NCBI RefSeq assembly: GCF_900167365.1
Contig: NZ_FUXL01000007.1
Coordinates: forward strand, 124,001-188,000
Reading direction: 5' to 3'
DNA length: 64,000 nucleotides
Origin: Consotaella salsifontis
GTDB taxonomy: Bacteria > Pseudomonadota > Alphaproteobacteria > Rhizobiales > Rhizobiaceae
Part shown: piece after piece, positions 17,625 to 27,382 of the stretch
Numbering within the stretch: position 1 is the first letter of the stretch
Layout of the letters: every line of letters begins with the position of its first letter
The notes under the pieces: model-generated
Told to the model about the DNA's origin: nothing
Databases searched by the model: none
The model's input: the letters and a program-made list of their open reading frames with translations, nothing else
Program-made: the position numbers and the translations under genes

Positions 17625-19664
17625 ATGGCCAAGAAAGTCCAGGATACCGCGCTGCTCGACCCGGCGGTCATGCGTCCCGCCCTCCTCGCCGCGCTCCACA
17701 AGCTCGACCCGCGAGCGCTCGTCTCCAACCCCGTGATGTTCGTCACCGAGGTGGTCGCCGCGCTGACAACCCTCCTCTTCCTGCGCAACCTCGCCTTGGG
17801 TTCGGGAGCTGCCTTCCTCGTTGCCCAGATCGCCGCCTGGCTCTGGTTCACCGTCTACTTCGCCAATTTCGCGGAAGCGATGGCCGAGGGGCGGGGCAAG
17901 GCGCGGGCGGACTCCCTGCGCTCGACCCAGAGCGAGACGCCCGCCAAGAAGCTCGCATCCCCCGACACGCGAGACGTCGAGACGGTCTCCAGCCGCAGCC
18001 TCAGGACCGGCGACATCGTCCTGGTCGAGGCGGGCGACATCGTCCCGGCCGACGGCGAGGCGATCGACGGCGTTGCCTCGGTCGACGAATCCGCCATCAC
18101 CGGCGAGTCGGCACCCGTCATCCGCGAGGCGGGCGGCGACCGTTCCTCCGTCACCGGCGGCACGCGCGTCGTCTCCGACTGGCTAAAGGTGCGCGTCACT
18201 GCCAAGCCCGGCGAGAGCTTCCTCGATCGCATGATCGCCCTCGTCGAGGGCGCCAAGCGCCAGAAGACGCCGAACGAGATCGCCCTCAACATCCTCCTCG
18301 TCGGCATGACCATCATCTTTCTTCTGGTCGTGGTCACACTCGAGCCGTTCGTCGCCTACTCCGGCGCCTTCGTTCCCGTCGCATACCTCATCGCGCTTCT
18401 CGTCACGCTGATTCCGACGACCATCGGCGGCCTCCTCTCGGCCATCGGCGTCGCCGGCATGGACCGCCTGGTGAAGGCGAACGTCGTCGCCAAGTCCGGC
18501 CGCGCCGTCGAGGCAGCGGGCGATGTCGACACGCTGCTCCTCGACAAGACCGGCACCATCACCTTCGGCGCGCGCATGGCGGACGGCTTTTACCCGCTGC
18601 CGGGGGTGCGCGAGCCGGACCTGACCGAAGCCTCGCTCTATGCCTCGCTCTCCGACGAAACGCCGGAAGGACGCTCGGTCGTGGAACTCGCCCGCAAGCT
18701 CCTGCCCCGCGGCGTGGAGCAGCGCGCTTCCGTCAAGCAGGCCGTTGCCTTCTCGGCCCAGACGCGCATGTCGGGCGTCGATCTTGTCGACGGGACTGAG
18801 CTGCGCAAGGGCGCGACGGACGCCGTGCTCGCCTGGTGCGAAACCGGCTCGTCGAAGACCCTCACCGACATTGTCGAGCGCATCGCCAAGTCCGGCGGAA
18901 CGCCTCTTCTCGTTGCGCGCGATCGGCGCCCGCTCGGCGTCATTCACCTGAAGGACATCGTCAAGCCCGGCATCCGCGAGCGTTTCGCCGAGCTCCGCCG
19001 CATGGGCGTGCGCACCGTCATGATCACCGGCGACAACCCGCTCACCGCCGCCGCCATCGCCGCCGAGGCTGGCGTCGACGACTTCCTCGCCGAGGCAACG
19101 CCTGAGAACAAGCTGGAGCTGATCCGCAAGGAACAGGCAGAGGGCAAGCTCGTCGCCATGTGCGGCGACGGCTCCAACGACGCGCCGGCGCTCGCCCAGG
19201 CTGATGTCGGCGTCGCCATGAACACCGGCACGCCCGCCGCCAAGGAGGCCGGCAACCTCATCGATCTCGACAGCGACCCGACCAAGCTCATCGAGATCGT
19301 CATGGTCGGCAAGCAGCTCCTGATTTCGCGCGGCTCGCTCACCACCTTCTCCATCGCCAACGACGTCGCCAAGTATTTTGCCATCCTGCCGGCGCTGTTC
19401 GTGACCGCCTATCCCGGCCTCGGCGCCCTCAACGTCATGGGCCTTTCCAGTCCCGGCAGCGCGATTCTCTCGGCGGTGATCTTCAACGCCCTCGTCATCA
19501 TCGCGCTGATCCCCCTCGCCCTGAAGGGCGTCAAATACACGCCCGCCTCGGCGGCCAAGCTCTTGCGGCACAACCTCCTGATCTACGGCCTCGGCGGGCT
19601 CGTCGTCCCCTTCATCGGCATCAAGGCGATCGACCTCGTGGTCAGCGCCCTCGCACTCGCGTAA
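17625..19664 (+). CDS. kdpB: Potassium-transporting P-type ATPase catalytic subunit KdpB
   Basis: The 679-residue P-type ATPase hydrolyses ATP to drive K+ uptake through KdpA. The phosphorylated aspartate is D307 in DKTGTIT, the same position as in E. coli KdpB. The actuator TGES (AITGESAPV) and the hinge [14 protein letters not shown] are intact. Start ATG is 12 bases after kdpA. No defect is visible. Confidence 0.97.
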   Translation: MAKKVQDTALLDPAVMRPALLAALHKLDPRALVSNPVMFVTEVVAALTTLLFLRNLALGSGAAFLVAQIAAWLWFTVYFANFAEAMAEGRGKARADSLRSTQSETPAKKLASPDTRDVETVSSRSLRTGDIVLVEAGDIVPADGEAIDGVASVDESAITGESAPVIREAGGDRSSVTGGTRVVSDWLKVRVTAKPGESFLDRMIALVEGAKRQKTPNEIALNILLVGMTIIFLLVVVTLEPFVAYSGAFVPVAYLIALLVTLIPTTIGGLLSAIGVAGMDRLVKANVVAKSGRAVEAAGDVDTLLLDKTGTITFGARMADGFYPLPGVREPDLTEASLYASLSDETPEGRSVVELARKLLPRGVEQRASVKQAVAFSAQTRMSGVDLVDGTELRKGATDAVLAWCETGSSKTLTDIVERIAKSGGTPLLVARDRRPLGVIHLKDIVKPGIRERFAELRRMGVRTVMITGDNPLTAAAIAAEAGVDDFLAEATPENKLELIRKEQAEGKLVAMCGDGSNDAPALAQADVGVAMNTGTPAAKEAGNLIDLDSDPTKLIEIVMVGKQLLISRGSLTTFSIANDVAKYFAILPALFVTAYPGLGALNVMGLSSPGSAILSAVIFNALVIIALIPLALKGVKYTPASAAKLLRHNLLIYGLGGLVVPFIGIKAIDLVVSALALA

Positions 19665-19675
19665 GGAGTCCTTCC

Positions 19676-20293
19676 ATGCTTTCGCAGATCAGGCCCGCTC
19701 TCGTCATGATCACGATGATGACGCTCCTCACCGGGGTCGCCTATCCGCTCGCCATGACCGGCGTCTCCCAGGTGCTGTTCGCCGATCAGGCGAACGGCAG
19801 CCTCTTGACGCGCGAGGGGAAGGCGATCGGCTCCACGCTCGTCGCCCAGGCCTTCACCGACCCTGGCTATTTCCAGCCGCGCCCATCCGCCGCGAACTAT
19901 GATGGCGCCAGCTCGACCGGCAGCAATCTCGGGCCGACGAGCGCGGCCCTTCGTCAGCGCATCGGCGCCGACGCTACCCGTCTCGCCTCCGAAAACCCGT
20001 CGATGCCCGTCCCGGTCGACCTTGTGACGACCTCAGGCAGCGGCCTCGATCCCGACATCTCTCCGGCCGCCGCCAGCTTCCAGGTTCCCCGGATCGCCAA
20101 GGCGCGCGGGCTGGAGAGCGGCCAGGTGCAGCGCCTCGTCTGGGAGAACGTCAAGGGCCACACATTCGGCCTTCTCGGCGAGCCTCGGGTAAACGTGCTC
20201 GCGCTCAACCTCGCGCTCGACGCGGTGGCGCCGCGCCGCGCGCCGGCGACGCAGCCCGGCGAACCTGTCGCCGTCAACAGCACGGATCGGTAG
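19676..20293 (+). CDS. kdpC: Potassium-transporting ATPase subunit KdpC
   Basis: A 205-residue protein with one N-terminal membrane span (about residues 10-30) and a periplasmic domain carrying YFQPRPSAANYDGASSTGSN, a KdpC signature. It assists assembly and ATP affinity of KdpFABC. It is followed within 10 bases by kdpD. Confidence 0.95.
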   Translation: MLSQIRPALVMITMMTLLTGVAYPLAMTGVSQVLFADQANGSLLTREGKAIGSTLVAQAFTDPGYFQPRPSAANYDGASSTGSNLGPTSAALRQRIGADATRLASENPSMPVPVDLVTTSGSGLDPDISPAAASFQVPRIAKARGLESGQVQRLVWENVKGHTFGLLGEPRVNVLALNLALDAVAPRRAPATQPGEPVAVNSTDR

Positions 20294-20302
20294 CGAGGCG
20301 CG

Positions 20303-23041
20303 ATGTCCGACACCGAGACCCGCCCCGAGCCGGAAGCGCTTCTCGCCGAGGCGGCGCGCGAGGGGCGCGGCAAGCTCAAGGTCTTTCTCGGCGCCGCCCC
20401 CGGCGTCGGAAAGACCTTCGCCATGCTGGAAGCCGCCCGCATGCGCCGGACCGAGGGCGTCGACGTCGTCGTCGCCGTCGTCGAGACGCACGGACGGGCG
20501 GAGACGGAGCGCCTTCTGGCGGGCCTGGAGATCATCCCCCGGTCCCATCTCTTCTATCGCGGTCGCGCCCTGCCGGAGATGAACCTCGACGGGGTTCTCG
20601 CCCGCAAGCCCGCGCTGGCGCTGGTGGACGAACTCGCTCACACCAATGTCGAGGGCAGCCGCCACGCCAAGCGCTGGCAGGACGTGGACGAGCTGCTCAC
20701 AGCCGGGATCGACGTCTATACGACCCTCAACGTTCAGCACATCGAGAGCCTGAACGATGTCGTGGCGCGCATCTCCGGCGTGCGCGTGCGCGAGACTGTT
20801 CCGGATACCGTTCTGGAAATCGCCGACGATGTCGAGCTGATCGACCTTCCGCCCGACGAGCTGATCGCCCGCCTGCGTCAGGGCAAGGTCTACATCCAGG
20901 AGCAGATCGCCCGCGCCATCCAGAACTTCTTTTCCAAGGGCAATCTGACGGCGCTGCGCGAACTCGCCATGCGCGTTGCCGCCGACCGCGTCGACGCCCA
21001 AATGACGGCGCACATGCGCACCCATGCCATCCCGGGTCCGTGGCCAACGCGGGAGCGCATTCTGGTCTGCGTCAACGAGGCACCGGCCGCGAAAAGCCTG
21101 GTGCGCGCCACGAAGCGCATGGCCGAGCGGGCCCGCCTGCCCTGGATTGCCCTGTCGGTCGTGACCGCCAGCAGCGAGCAACTTCCGGAAAAGGAGAAGG
21201 ACGCCCGGGTCGAGGCGCTGCGGCTCGCCGAGACGCTGGGGGCGGAGGTCGTCACGATCAACGCCGCCAGCAACGTCGCCGACGAGGTGCTCGCCTTCGC
21301 CCGCGCCCGCAATGTCGCCCGCATCGTCATCGGCCGCCCGCGCCTCCGTCGCTTCGTGCCGAGCCTCATGCGCGAGACGGTGGCCGATACCATCCTGAAG
21401 CAGGCGGTGGATTTCGAGGTGACGGTCGTCTCGCCCGATGCCAAGGCCGCGCGGGAAACCGCCCTGCGGGCAGGCCTGCCACCCATAGAAAGGCGGCCGA
21501 AAGCCTATCTGTGGTCGGCGCTGGCGGTGGCGCTGGCGTCCGCCGCCGCGCAAATGATCCTCTCCTTCATGCCGGTCGAGAGTCTCGCGCTGGTCTTCCT
21601 GCCGGCGGTGCTCTTCGCCTCGGCGCGCTATGGCCTCGTGCCGTCCATCTTCGCGAGCTTCCTCGCGTTTCTGACCTACAACTTCTTCTTCACGGAGCCC
21701 TACCACACCTTCAACGTCTATCGCGAAAGCGAGATTCTCACGCTGCTCCTCTTCCTGGTGGTCTCCATCGTCACCGGCAACCAGACGGCGCGCCTGCGCC
21801 GGCAGGCAGCGGCACAGAAGGCGATCGCCGAGCGCACCACGAGGCTCTACGAATTCGCCCGCAAGATCGCGAGCGCCGCCTCGCTCGACGACGTGGTCTG
21901 GGCCGCCGTCCACCATGTCGCCGCCACGCTCCATTGCGATGCCCTCCTGCTCGGGCCAAACGAGAACGGCCGGCTGACCATCCTTGGCGGCTTTCCGCCG
22001 GAGGATCAGCTCGACGCCAGGGATTGGGGCGCGGCCAACTGGGCGTTTGCCCACAAGGAGGCCGCCGGTTGGAGCTCCGTCACCCTGCCGGCCTCCTCCT
22101 GGCTGTTCCTGCCGCTCGGTCGCGAAGCAGGGATCAACGGCCTCCTGGGCGTCAAGTTCAAGCAGGGACGGTATCCCTCGCCCGATGATCGCCGCCTGCT
22201 CGACGCGCTCGTCGACCAGATTTATCTGGCCATGGAGCGCACCCGGCTGGCGAGCGACATGGAGGAAACCAGGCTTCTGTCCGAGACGGAACGTCTCCGC
22301 GCCGCCCTGCTCTCCTCCGTCAGCCATGACCTGCGCACGCCCCTCGTCTCGATCATCGGCGCGGCCTCCAGCCTGCTTGAGGCGGGAGATGCCCTCACCG
22401 ACGCGGGCCGCCATGCGCTCGCCGAGACGATCTTCGAGGAGGGAGAGCGCCTGAACCGCTATGTCCAGAACCTGCTCGACATGACACGCCTCAGCTATGG
22501 CGCGCTCAAGATCCGGCGCGAGACGATCGACGTCCGGGAAATCCTCGGCGGCGCGGCGAGACGCCTCGCCCATGCGCTCGGCACCCACCGGCTGGTCGTC
22601 GACCTGCCGGAAGACCTGCCCCTGGTGGACGGAGACCCGGTGCTGCTCGAGCAGGTGATCACCAACGTGCTCGACAACGCCGCCAAATACGCGCCGGCCG
22701 AGACCGACATCGCCGTCAGCGCCATGGCCGCCGCGGGGCGCATGGCCTTGTCGATTTCCGACGAGGGACCCGGTATACCGCTGGAGGATCGGCGGAAGGT
22801 CTTCGACATGTTCTATCGTGTGCGCGCCGGCGACGGGCAAAAGGCGGGAACGGGCCTCGGGCTCGCGATCTGCCAGGGCATTCTCGACGCCCATGGCGGC
22901 AGCATTCGCGCCGAGCCTGCCCATGACGACGGCGGGGGAACACGGATCGTCATCGAATTGCCGGTGGCCGAGCACGGCGGCGGCGCGCCGCTCGGTGACT
23001 CGGCCGCGCCGGAAGGCGTCGTGCCGGAGGACATGGAGTGA
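20303..23041 (+). CDS. kdpD: Osmosensitive K+ channel histidine kinase KdpD
   Basis: A 912-residue sensor kinase. Domains in order: KdpD N-domain with Walker A GAAPGVGKTF (about 30-39), a universal-stress-like domain (about 250-375), four membrane spans (about 400-495), a GAF-like region, HisKA with the phosphorylated H675 in SVSHDLRTPL, and an HATPase domain with GPGIP and GTGLGLAIC. It phosphorylates KdpE under K+ limitation. The extra tail after the ATPase domain (about 20 residues, Ala/Pro/Glu rich) is not conserved. It overlaps kdpE by GTGA. Confidence 0.96.
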   Translation: MSDTETRPEPEALLAEAAREGRGKLKVFLGAAPGVGKTFAMLEAARMRRTEGVDVVVAVVETHGRAETERLLAGLEIIPRSHLFYRGRALPEMNLDGVLARKPALALVDELAHTNVEGSRHAKRWQDVDELLTAGIDVYTTLNVQHIESLNDVVARISGVRVRETVPDTVLEIADDVELIDLPPDELIARLRQGKVYIQEQIARAIQNFFSKGNLTALRELAMRVAADRVDAQMTAHMRTHAIPGPWPTRERILVCVNEAPAAKSLVRATKRMAERARLPWIALSVVTASSEQLPEKEKDARVEALRLAETLGAEVVTINAASNVADEVLAFARARNVARIVIGRPRLRRFVPSLMRETVADTILKQAVDFEVTVVSPDAKAARETALRAGLPPIERRPKAYLWSALAVALASAAAQMILSFMPVESLALVFLPAVLFASARYGLVPSIFASFLAFLTYNFFFTEPYHTFNVYRESEILTLLLFLVVSIVTGNQTARLRRQAAAQKAIAERTTRLYEFARKIASAASLDDVVWAAVHHVAATLHCDALLLGPNENGRLTILGGFPPEDQLDARDWGAANWAFAHKEAAGWSSVTLPASSWLFLPLGREAGINGLLGVKFKQGRYPSPDDRRLLDALVDQIYLAMERTRLASDMEETRLLSETERLRAALLSSVSHDLRTPLVSIIGAASSLLEAGDALTDAGRHALAETIFEEGERLNRYVQNLLDMTRLSYGALKIRRETIDVREILGGAARRLAHALGTHRLVVDLPEDLPLVDGDPVLLEQVITNVLDNAAKYAPAETDIAVSAMAAAGRMALSISDEGPGIPLEDRRKVFDMFYRVRAGDGQKAGTGLGLAICQGILDAHGGSIRAEPAHDDGGGTRIVIELPVAEHGGGAPLGDSAAPEGVVPEDME

Positions 23042-23724
23042 GCGCCGGGCGCATCCTGGTCGTCGACGACGAGGCGCAGATCCGCCGCTTTCTGCGGATC
23101 GCGCTGGAGGCGCACGGCTTCTCCATCGTCGAGGCGGTCCGCGGTGAGGACGGCGTCGCCAAATGCGCCACCGCCCAGCCCGATCTCGTCGTCCTCGACC
23201 TCGGCCTGCCCGACATCGACGGCAAGGTGGTCGTCGAGCGCATCCGGGAATGGTCCGAGGTGCCGATCCTCGTTCTGTCGGTGCGCCAGGACGAGGCGGA
23301 AAAGGTCGAGGCGCTGGATCTCGGCGCCAACGACTATGTCACGAAGCCGTTCGGCATCGCCGAGCTTCTGGCGCGCATCCGGGTGCTGATGCGAGCGAGA
23401 CCGGATCGCTCGCCGGAAGCGGCCGAATTCCACTTCGGCCCGCTCCTCGTCAACGTCGCGGCCCATGAAGTGACCCTCGACGGCGAGCCGGTCCGCCTGA
23501 CGCGCAAGGAATTCGATCTCTTGCTTTATCTCGCCGCGAACGCCGGGCGGATCATAACCCACCGCATGCTGCTGACCGAGCTCTGGGGGCCGGCCCACGC
23601 CGAGGACGTCCAGTATCTCAGGGTCTTCGTCGGCCGCCTTCGCGGCAAGCTGAAGGATGATCCGGCGCACCCCCGCTTCATCCTCAACGAGCCCGGCGTG
23701 GGCTACCGCTTTCTCGCCGAATAG
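23038..23724 (+). CDS. kdpE: Kdp operon response regulator KdpE
   Basis: A 228-residue OmpR-family regulator. The receiver domain has acidic residues D10/D11, phosphorylation site D54 (VVLDLGLPD) and K in YVTKPFG. A winged helix DNA-binding domain follows (LTRKEFDLLLYL). It starts at a GTG that overlaps the kdpD stop. It is expected to activate kdpFABC, and a candidate site lies at 15610. Confidence 0.96.
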   Translation: MSAGRILVVDDEAQIRRFLRIALEAHGFSIVEAVRGEDGVAKCATAQPDLVVLDLGLPDIDGKVVVERIREWSEVPILVLSVRQDEAEKVEALDLGANDYVTKPFGIAELLARIRVLMRARPDRSPEAAEFHFGPLLVNVAAHEVTLDGEPVRLTRKEFDLLLYLAANAGRIITHRMLLTELWGPAHAEDVQYLRVFVGRLRGKLKDDPAHPRFILNEPGVGYRFLAE

Positions 23725-23761
23725 GCGAAGGCCCGCAACAGGCGGCCCTGCCGCCCGCGCC

Positions 23762-24526
23762 TCACCAGCACTCGAAGCCGCCATCCACAAGGAGATCGAC
23801 GCCGGTCACGAAGGAGGCCGCGCGGCTCAGCAGGAACACCGCCGGCCCTGCCATCTCGTCGGGCGTCGCCATTCTCTGAATGGGCGTATCACGCTCGAAG
23901 ATCTTGCGCTGCTCGGCGACTTCCGGCCGGAGGTTCATCGGCGTCAGCGTGTAGCCGGGGCTGATGACGTTGACGCGGATGCCTTTCTCGATCCACTCCA
24001 TGGCGAGGCTCTTGCTGAGGTGAACGACGCCGGCCTTGGAGGCGTTGTAGTGCACCTGCGTCAGGCCCCGGTTGACGATGGTTCCCGACATGGACGCGAT
24101 GTTGACGATGGCGCCTCGGCCATTGCGGATCATGGCACGTCCCTCGGCCTGACAGGACAGGAAGACGCCGGTGAGGTTGACGTCGATGACCTTCTGCCAC
24201 TGGCTCTGGCTCATCTCCTCCGCCGGCGCGGCATTGGCGATGCCCGCGGCATTGACCGCCAGCGACAGCGGGCCGAGATCCTGCTCCGCATGCGCCACCG
24301 CCGCCTCCAGCGCGGAAAGCTCGGTCACGTTGCCCGCCGTGATCAGCGCCTTGCGGCCCATGGCCGTAATCTTCGATGCGGTTTCCTTGATGCCCTCGCT
24401 GGTCGGCAGGTCGAACAGCGCGACATGGGCGCCCGCCTCCGCGATCTCCAGCGCGATGGCCTGTCCGATGCCGCTGCCGGCTCCGGTCACGAATGCGATT
24501 TCATCCTTCAGGCTGAACTTGTCCAT
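23762..24526 (-). CDS. SDR-family NAD(P)-dependent oxidoreductase
   Basis: A 254-residue classical short-chain dehydrogenase. It has TGAGSGIGQAIALEIAEAG for cofactor binding, NAAG, the catalytic Ser in NIASMSG and the YNASK active site. It is probably a polyol or sugar dehydrogenase, since it ends an operon with a ribose-type ABC importer, kinase and transketolase. Two adjacent ATGs exist. I took the second (24526), six bases after AAGGAG. The stop faces kdpE convergently across 37 bases. Confidence 0.82.
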   Translation of the reverse strand: MDKFSLKDEIAFVTGAGSGIGQAIALEIAEAGAHVALFDLPTSEGIKETASKITAMGRKALITAGNVTELSALEAAVAHAEQDLGPLSLAVNAAGIANAAPAEEMSQSQWQKVIDVNLTGVFLSCQAEGRAMIRNGRGAIVNIASMSGTIVNRGLTQVHYNASKAGVVHLSKSLAMEWIEKGIRVNVISPGYTLTPMNLRPEVAEQRKIFERDTPIQRMATPDEMAGPAVFLLSRAASFVTGVDLLVDGGFECW

Positions 24527-24629
24527 CATCTGCTCCTTGTGTCTCAATCCATCGTCATCCGGTTTGGGAGGGGGCGTCGCGGAGTGAACCTCGTCGGCCG
24601 ATCGCGCCGCGCGGCCCCAGCCGGGGCGC

Positions 24630-26129
24630 TCAGGTGGTCGCGAGCTCCATCACAGCGAGGCGGTTGGCATCCCGGCGTTCGAGGATTCCGCGATTGATGC
24701 CGCGACTGAGAACCATGACCCGATGCGCGAGGCCAAGCACCTCGTCGAGGTCGGAGCTGACGACGATCACGGCCATGCCGCGACGGGCGAGATCCGCCAC
24801 GACATCGTATATCGCGGCGCGGGCACCGACATCGATGCCGCGCGTCGGCTCGTCGAGAATGACGACGCGCGGGTTGCGCGAGATGCACTTGGCGATGACC
24901 ACCTTCTGCTGGTTGCCGCCGGAAAGCTGGCTGACTCGCTGTTCCGCCTGCCCCTTGATGCCAAAGCGGGAGATCGCCGAGCGTGCGAAATGGTTGACGT
25001 TCCGAGGGTTGATCCATCCACTCGGCGCGATCTGCTCGTAGTTGGTCTGGGCGATATTCTCCGCGATCGTCTGGGGCAGGATCAGCCCCTGCCCCTTGCG
25101 GTCCTCCGGAACGAGCACGATCCCCTCATCCAGCGCGTCGCTCGGATGGTGCAGGCCGATCGGCTTTCCCTGGATCTTGACCACGCCGGAGGAGATCGGG
25201 TCGGCGCCGGCGATGGCGCGCACCAGCTCCGTGCGACCTGCTCCGACGATGCCGGCGATGCCGAGCACCTCCCCCTGGCGCACCGAAAAGCTTACATCCT
25301 TGAACGTGCCATCGGGACTGGAGATGTTCTCCACTTCGAGCAATACTTCGCCTGGAGCTTCATCGAGCGTCGGAAACATGCGGTCGAGCGGCCTACCGAC
25401 CATCTCCTCGACCAGAACCTTGACGGGGATCTGCGCCGTCTCGTGAGTGGCGACGAGCTGCCCGTCCCGCAGAACGGCGATGCGGTCGGCGATCCGCGCA
25501 ATCTCGTCCAGGCGATGGCTGATATAGATGAAGGAGACGCCCTCCGCCTTCAGCTGCTCGATGCGCCGGAAAAGAAGATCGGTCTCCTCGCCGCCGAGCG
25601 CGGCGGTGGGCTCGTCGAAGATCAGAAGGCGGGCGTTCAGCGTCAGCGCCTTGGCGATCTCGACCTGCTGCTGGGCGGCGACCTTGAGGTCCCGGACCAG
25701 CGTCGTCGGGGCGACGTCGAGACCGAGCCGCCGCAGTTGTTCCTCCGCCCGCCGATTGATGCTGGCCCGGTCGATGCGTCCCTGCCGGGTGGGGAGCCGT
25801 CCGACGAAGACGTTCTCGGCAATGGAGAGGTCGGGAAGAAGCCGCATCTCCTGATGGATCAGGCCGACCCCCGCCGACAGCGCATCGGCAGGCGAGAGAG
25901 GCGCGTGCGGCTTGCCCATCCACGTCATGGTGCCGGCCGTGGGGCGAACGAGCCCGGCGATGATGGCGGAAACCGTCGACTTGCCCGCGCCGTTCTCGCC
26001 CAGCAGCGCGAGGACCTCGCCGCGACGGACGTCGAAGCCGACATCGGTGAGGACGGTGATCGGACCGTACTTCTTGCCGAGACCACGAACGCTCAGCACG
26101 ACGTCGGAATGATTGGGCTGCTCGGCCAT
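24630..26129 (-). CDS. Sugar ABC transporter ATP-binding protein, RbsA/XylG type
   Basis: A 499-residue tandem ATPase. The first half has Walker A GENGAGKST and an LIHQEM Q-loop. The second has the degenerate P-loop GIVGAGRTE normal for RbsA proteins, and the signature LSGGNQQKVVIAK with Walker B VVILDEPTRGIDVG. It energises a CUT2 importer for a monosaccharide with the permease and binding protein encoded just upstream. The 42-residue upstream extension of the frame was left out, because GGGAGG precedes the MAEQPNHS start. Confidence 0.92.
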   Translation of the reverse strand: MAEQPNHSDVVLSVRGLGKKYGPITVLTDVGFDVRRGEVLALLGENGAGKSTVSAIIAGLVRPTAGTMTWMGKPHAPLSPADALSAGVGLIHQEMRLLPDLSIAENVFVGRLPTRQGRIDRASINRRAEEQLRRLGLDVAPTTLVRDLKVAAQQQVEIAKALTLNARLLIFDEPTAALGGEETDLLFRRIEQLKAEGVSFIYISHRLDEIARIADRIAVLRDGQLVATHETAQIPVKVLVEEMVGRPLDRMFPTLDEAPGEVLLEVENISSPDGTFKDVSFSVRQGEVLGIAGIVGAGRTELVRAIAGADPISSGVVKIQGKPIGLHHPSDALDEGIVLVPEDRKGQGLILPQTIAENIAQTNYEQIAPSGWINPRNVNHFARSAISRFGIKGQAEQRVSQLSGGNQQKVVIAKCISRNPRVVILDEPTRGIDVGARAAIYDVVADLARRGMAVIVVSSDLDEVLGLAHRVMVLSRGINRGILERRDANRLAVMELATT

Positions 26130-26232
26130 CACGGACCATCCTCCCGGCAGACAGGCATCGCTTTCGACACGGCCCCGAACGCGGGGGCTGCGTTCTCCGA
26201 TCGCGAGGGCCGCGGGCGCCCACGCCGGGGCG

Positions 26233-26292
26233 ACCCGCATTTTCCTTGCGACCAATGCGGGTGGTGACGCGGCAGGCGAACCTGCCGCGTCA
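26233..26292 (-). terminator. Two tandem hairpins after the ribose-type binding-protein gene
   Basis: Five bases after the binding-protein stop is a 12-base perfect stem, TGACGCGGCAGG with CCTGCCGCGTCA, closed by a CGAA tetraloop of the stable GNRA-like type (26265-26292). A second, 8-base stem (ACCCGCAT with ATGCGGGT, 26233-26262) follows before the ATPase gene. No T-run follows the first stem. They probably protect the binding-protein message or reduce read-through into the ATPase gene. Confidence 0.65.
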
Positions 26293-26297
26293 TGGCC

Positions 26298-27233
26298 TCA
26301 CGGATGCTGCTCGATGAACTTGGCGACGTTGTCCTTTGTGGTGAGCGTCGCCGTTTCGAGCTGTTCGGCGGGCACCTTTTCGCCCTTGACGAGAGCAATC
26401 GCCGAATCGACGGCCATGCGGCCCATCTTCTGGGTCTGCTGCGTCACGGTCACGTCGAAGACACCGTCCTTCAAGGCGACGAGAGCGGCGGTATCGCCGT
26501 CGAAGCCGGCGACCATGATCGGGTGGTCAGGGTGCGCAACCTTCACGGCCTGCGCCGCGCCGAGAGCCAGCGCGTCGGCCTGACCCCAGATGATGTTGAC
26601 GTCGGGGTTGGTCTGAAGGAGGTCCTGCGTCAGCTTGAAGCCCTCATCCTGGTGCCAGCCGTCCGACCAGAGCTCGCCGACCACCTTGATGTCCGGATAG
26701 TCTTTCAGCGCCTCCGAGCAGCCCTTGGTGCGATCGACCTCTGGCGTCGTGCCCTTTTGCCCGTGGATGATCAGCATCTTGCCTTTGCCGTCCGCCTGCT
26801 TGGCGATGTAGGTGCAGAGCTCCTTGGCGGATGCGACAGAGTTGGTTGCGATGAACGTATCGCCAGGAGCGCCCTCGGCATTGCGATCGACATTGACCAC
26901 GGGAACGCCATCCGCCTTCGCGGCCTTGACCGGAACGGAAGCCGCGGTGGCACCGGCCGGGATGTAGATGAGCGCGTCGATGTTCTGGGCCAGGAGGTCC
27001 TGGATCTGGCTGACCTGCGTCGCCGCGTCTCCCTTGGCGTCGACGGTGATGATCTCTAGATCCTTGGTCTTGCCGTATGCCTCGACCGACTGCTTGATCT
27101 GGTTGAAGAAGTCGGCCTGCAGATTGGCCACGGCCAAGCCGATCTTCTTGGCATCCTTGGCGCTTGCCAGGTCGGTCGTCCCCGCGATCGCGAGGGCGGC
27201 GACGGCGGTCAACAAAATTGCGCGAGACAACAT
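26298..27233 (-). CDS. Periplasmic monosaccharide-binding protein, RbsB type
   Basis: A 311-residue protein with a signal peptide (MLSRAILLTAVAALAIAG, cleavage after ASA near residue 25) and the periplasmic-binding-protein type 1 fold: KKIGLAVANLQADFFNQIKQ, AQNIDALIYIPAG, NVDRNAEG and VAGFDGDTAA. It delivers a monosaccharide or polyol to the RbsC/RbsA-type proteins. A GGAGGAAAG ribosome site precedes it. Ligand unknown. Confidence 0.9.
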   Translation of the reverse strand: MLSRAILLTAVAALAIAGTTDLASAKDAKKIGLAVANLQADFFNQIKQSVEAYGKTKDLEIITVDAKGDAATQVSQIQDLLAQNIDALIYIPAGATAASVPVKAAKADGVPVVNVDRNAEGAPGDTFIATNSVASAKELCTYIAKQADGKGKMLIIHGQKGTTPEVDRTKGCSEALKDYPDIKVVGELWSDGWHQDEGFKLTQDLLQTNPDVNIIWGQADALALGAAQAVKVAHPDHPIMVAGFDGDTAALVALKDGVFDVTVTQQTQKMGRMAVDSAIALVKGEKVPAEQLETATLTTKDNVAKFIEQHP

Positions 27234-27382
27234 AACTTTCCTCCGTTTTCTAGCTCCGTCCGCGATGGAAGCGCTCCTCCCATGAACCCGCGGCTCCTTC
27301 CGGTCCGTTCGAGACCGTCTTCGCCTCCCGGCGAATCTCGGGATGGCGCGGCTGGCCGCGCCGATCCTGGCGAACCGCCTCC

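Noticed and set aside
20033-22975. 980-codon open frame on the minus strand over kdpD
   Set aside because: It is antisense to the well-supported kdpD frame. Its product is rich in Arg, Gly, Asp and His with no family, a typical shadow in GC-rich DNA.
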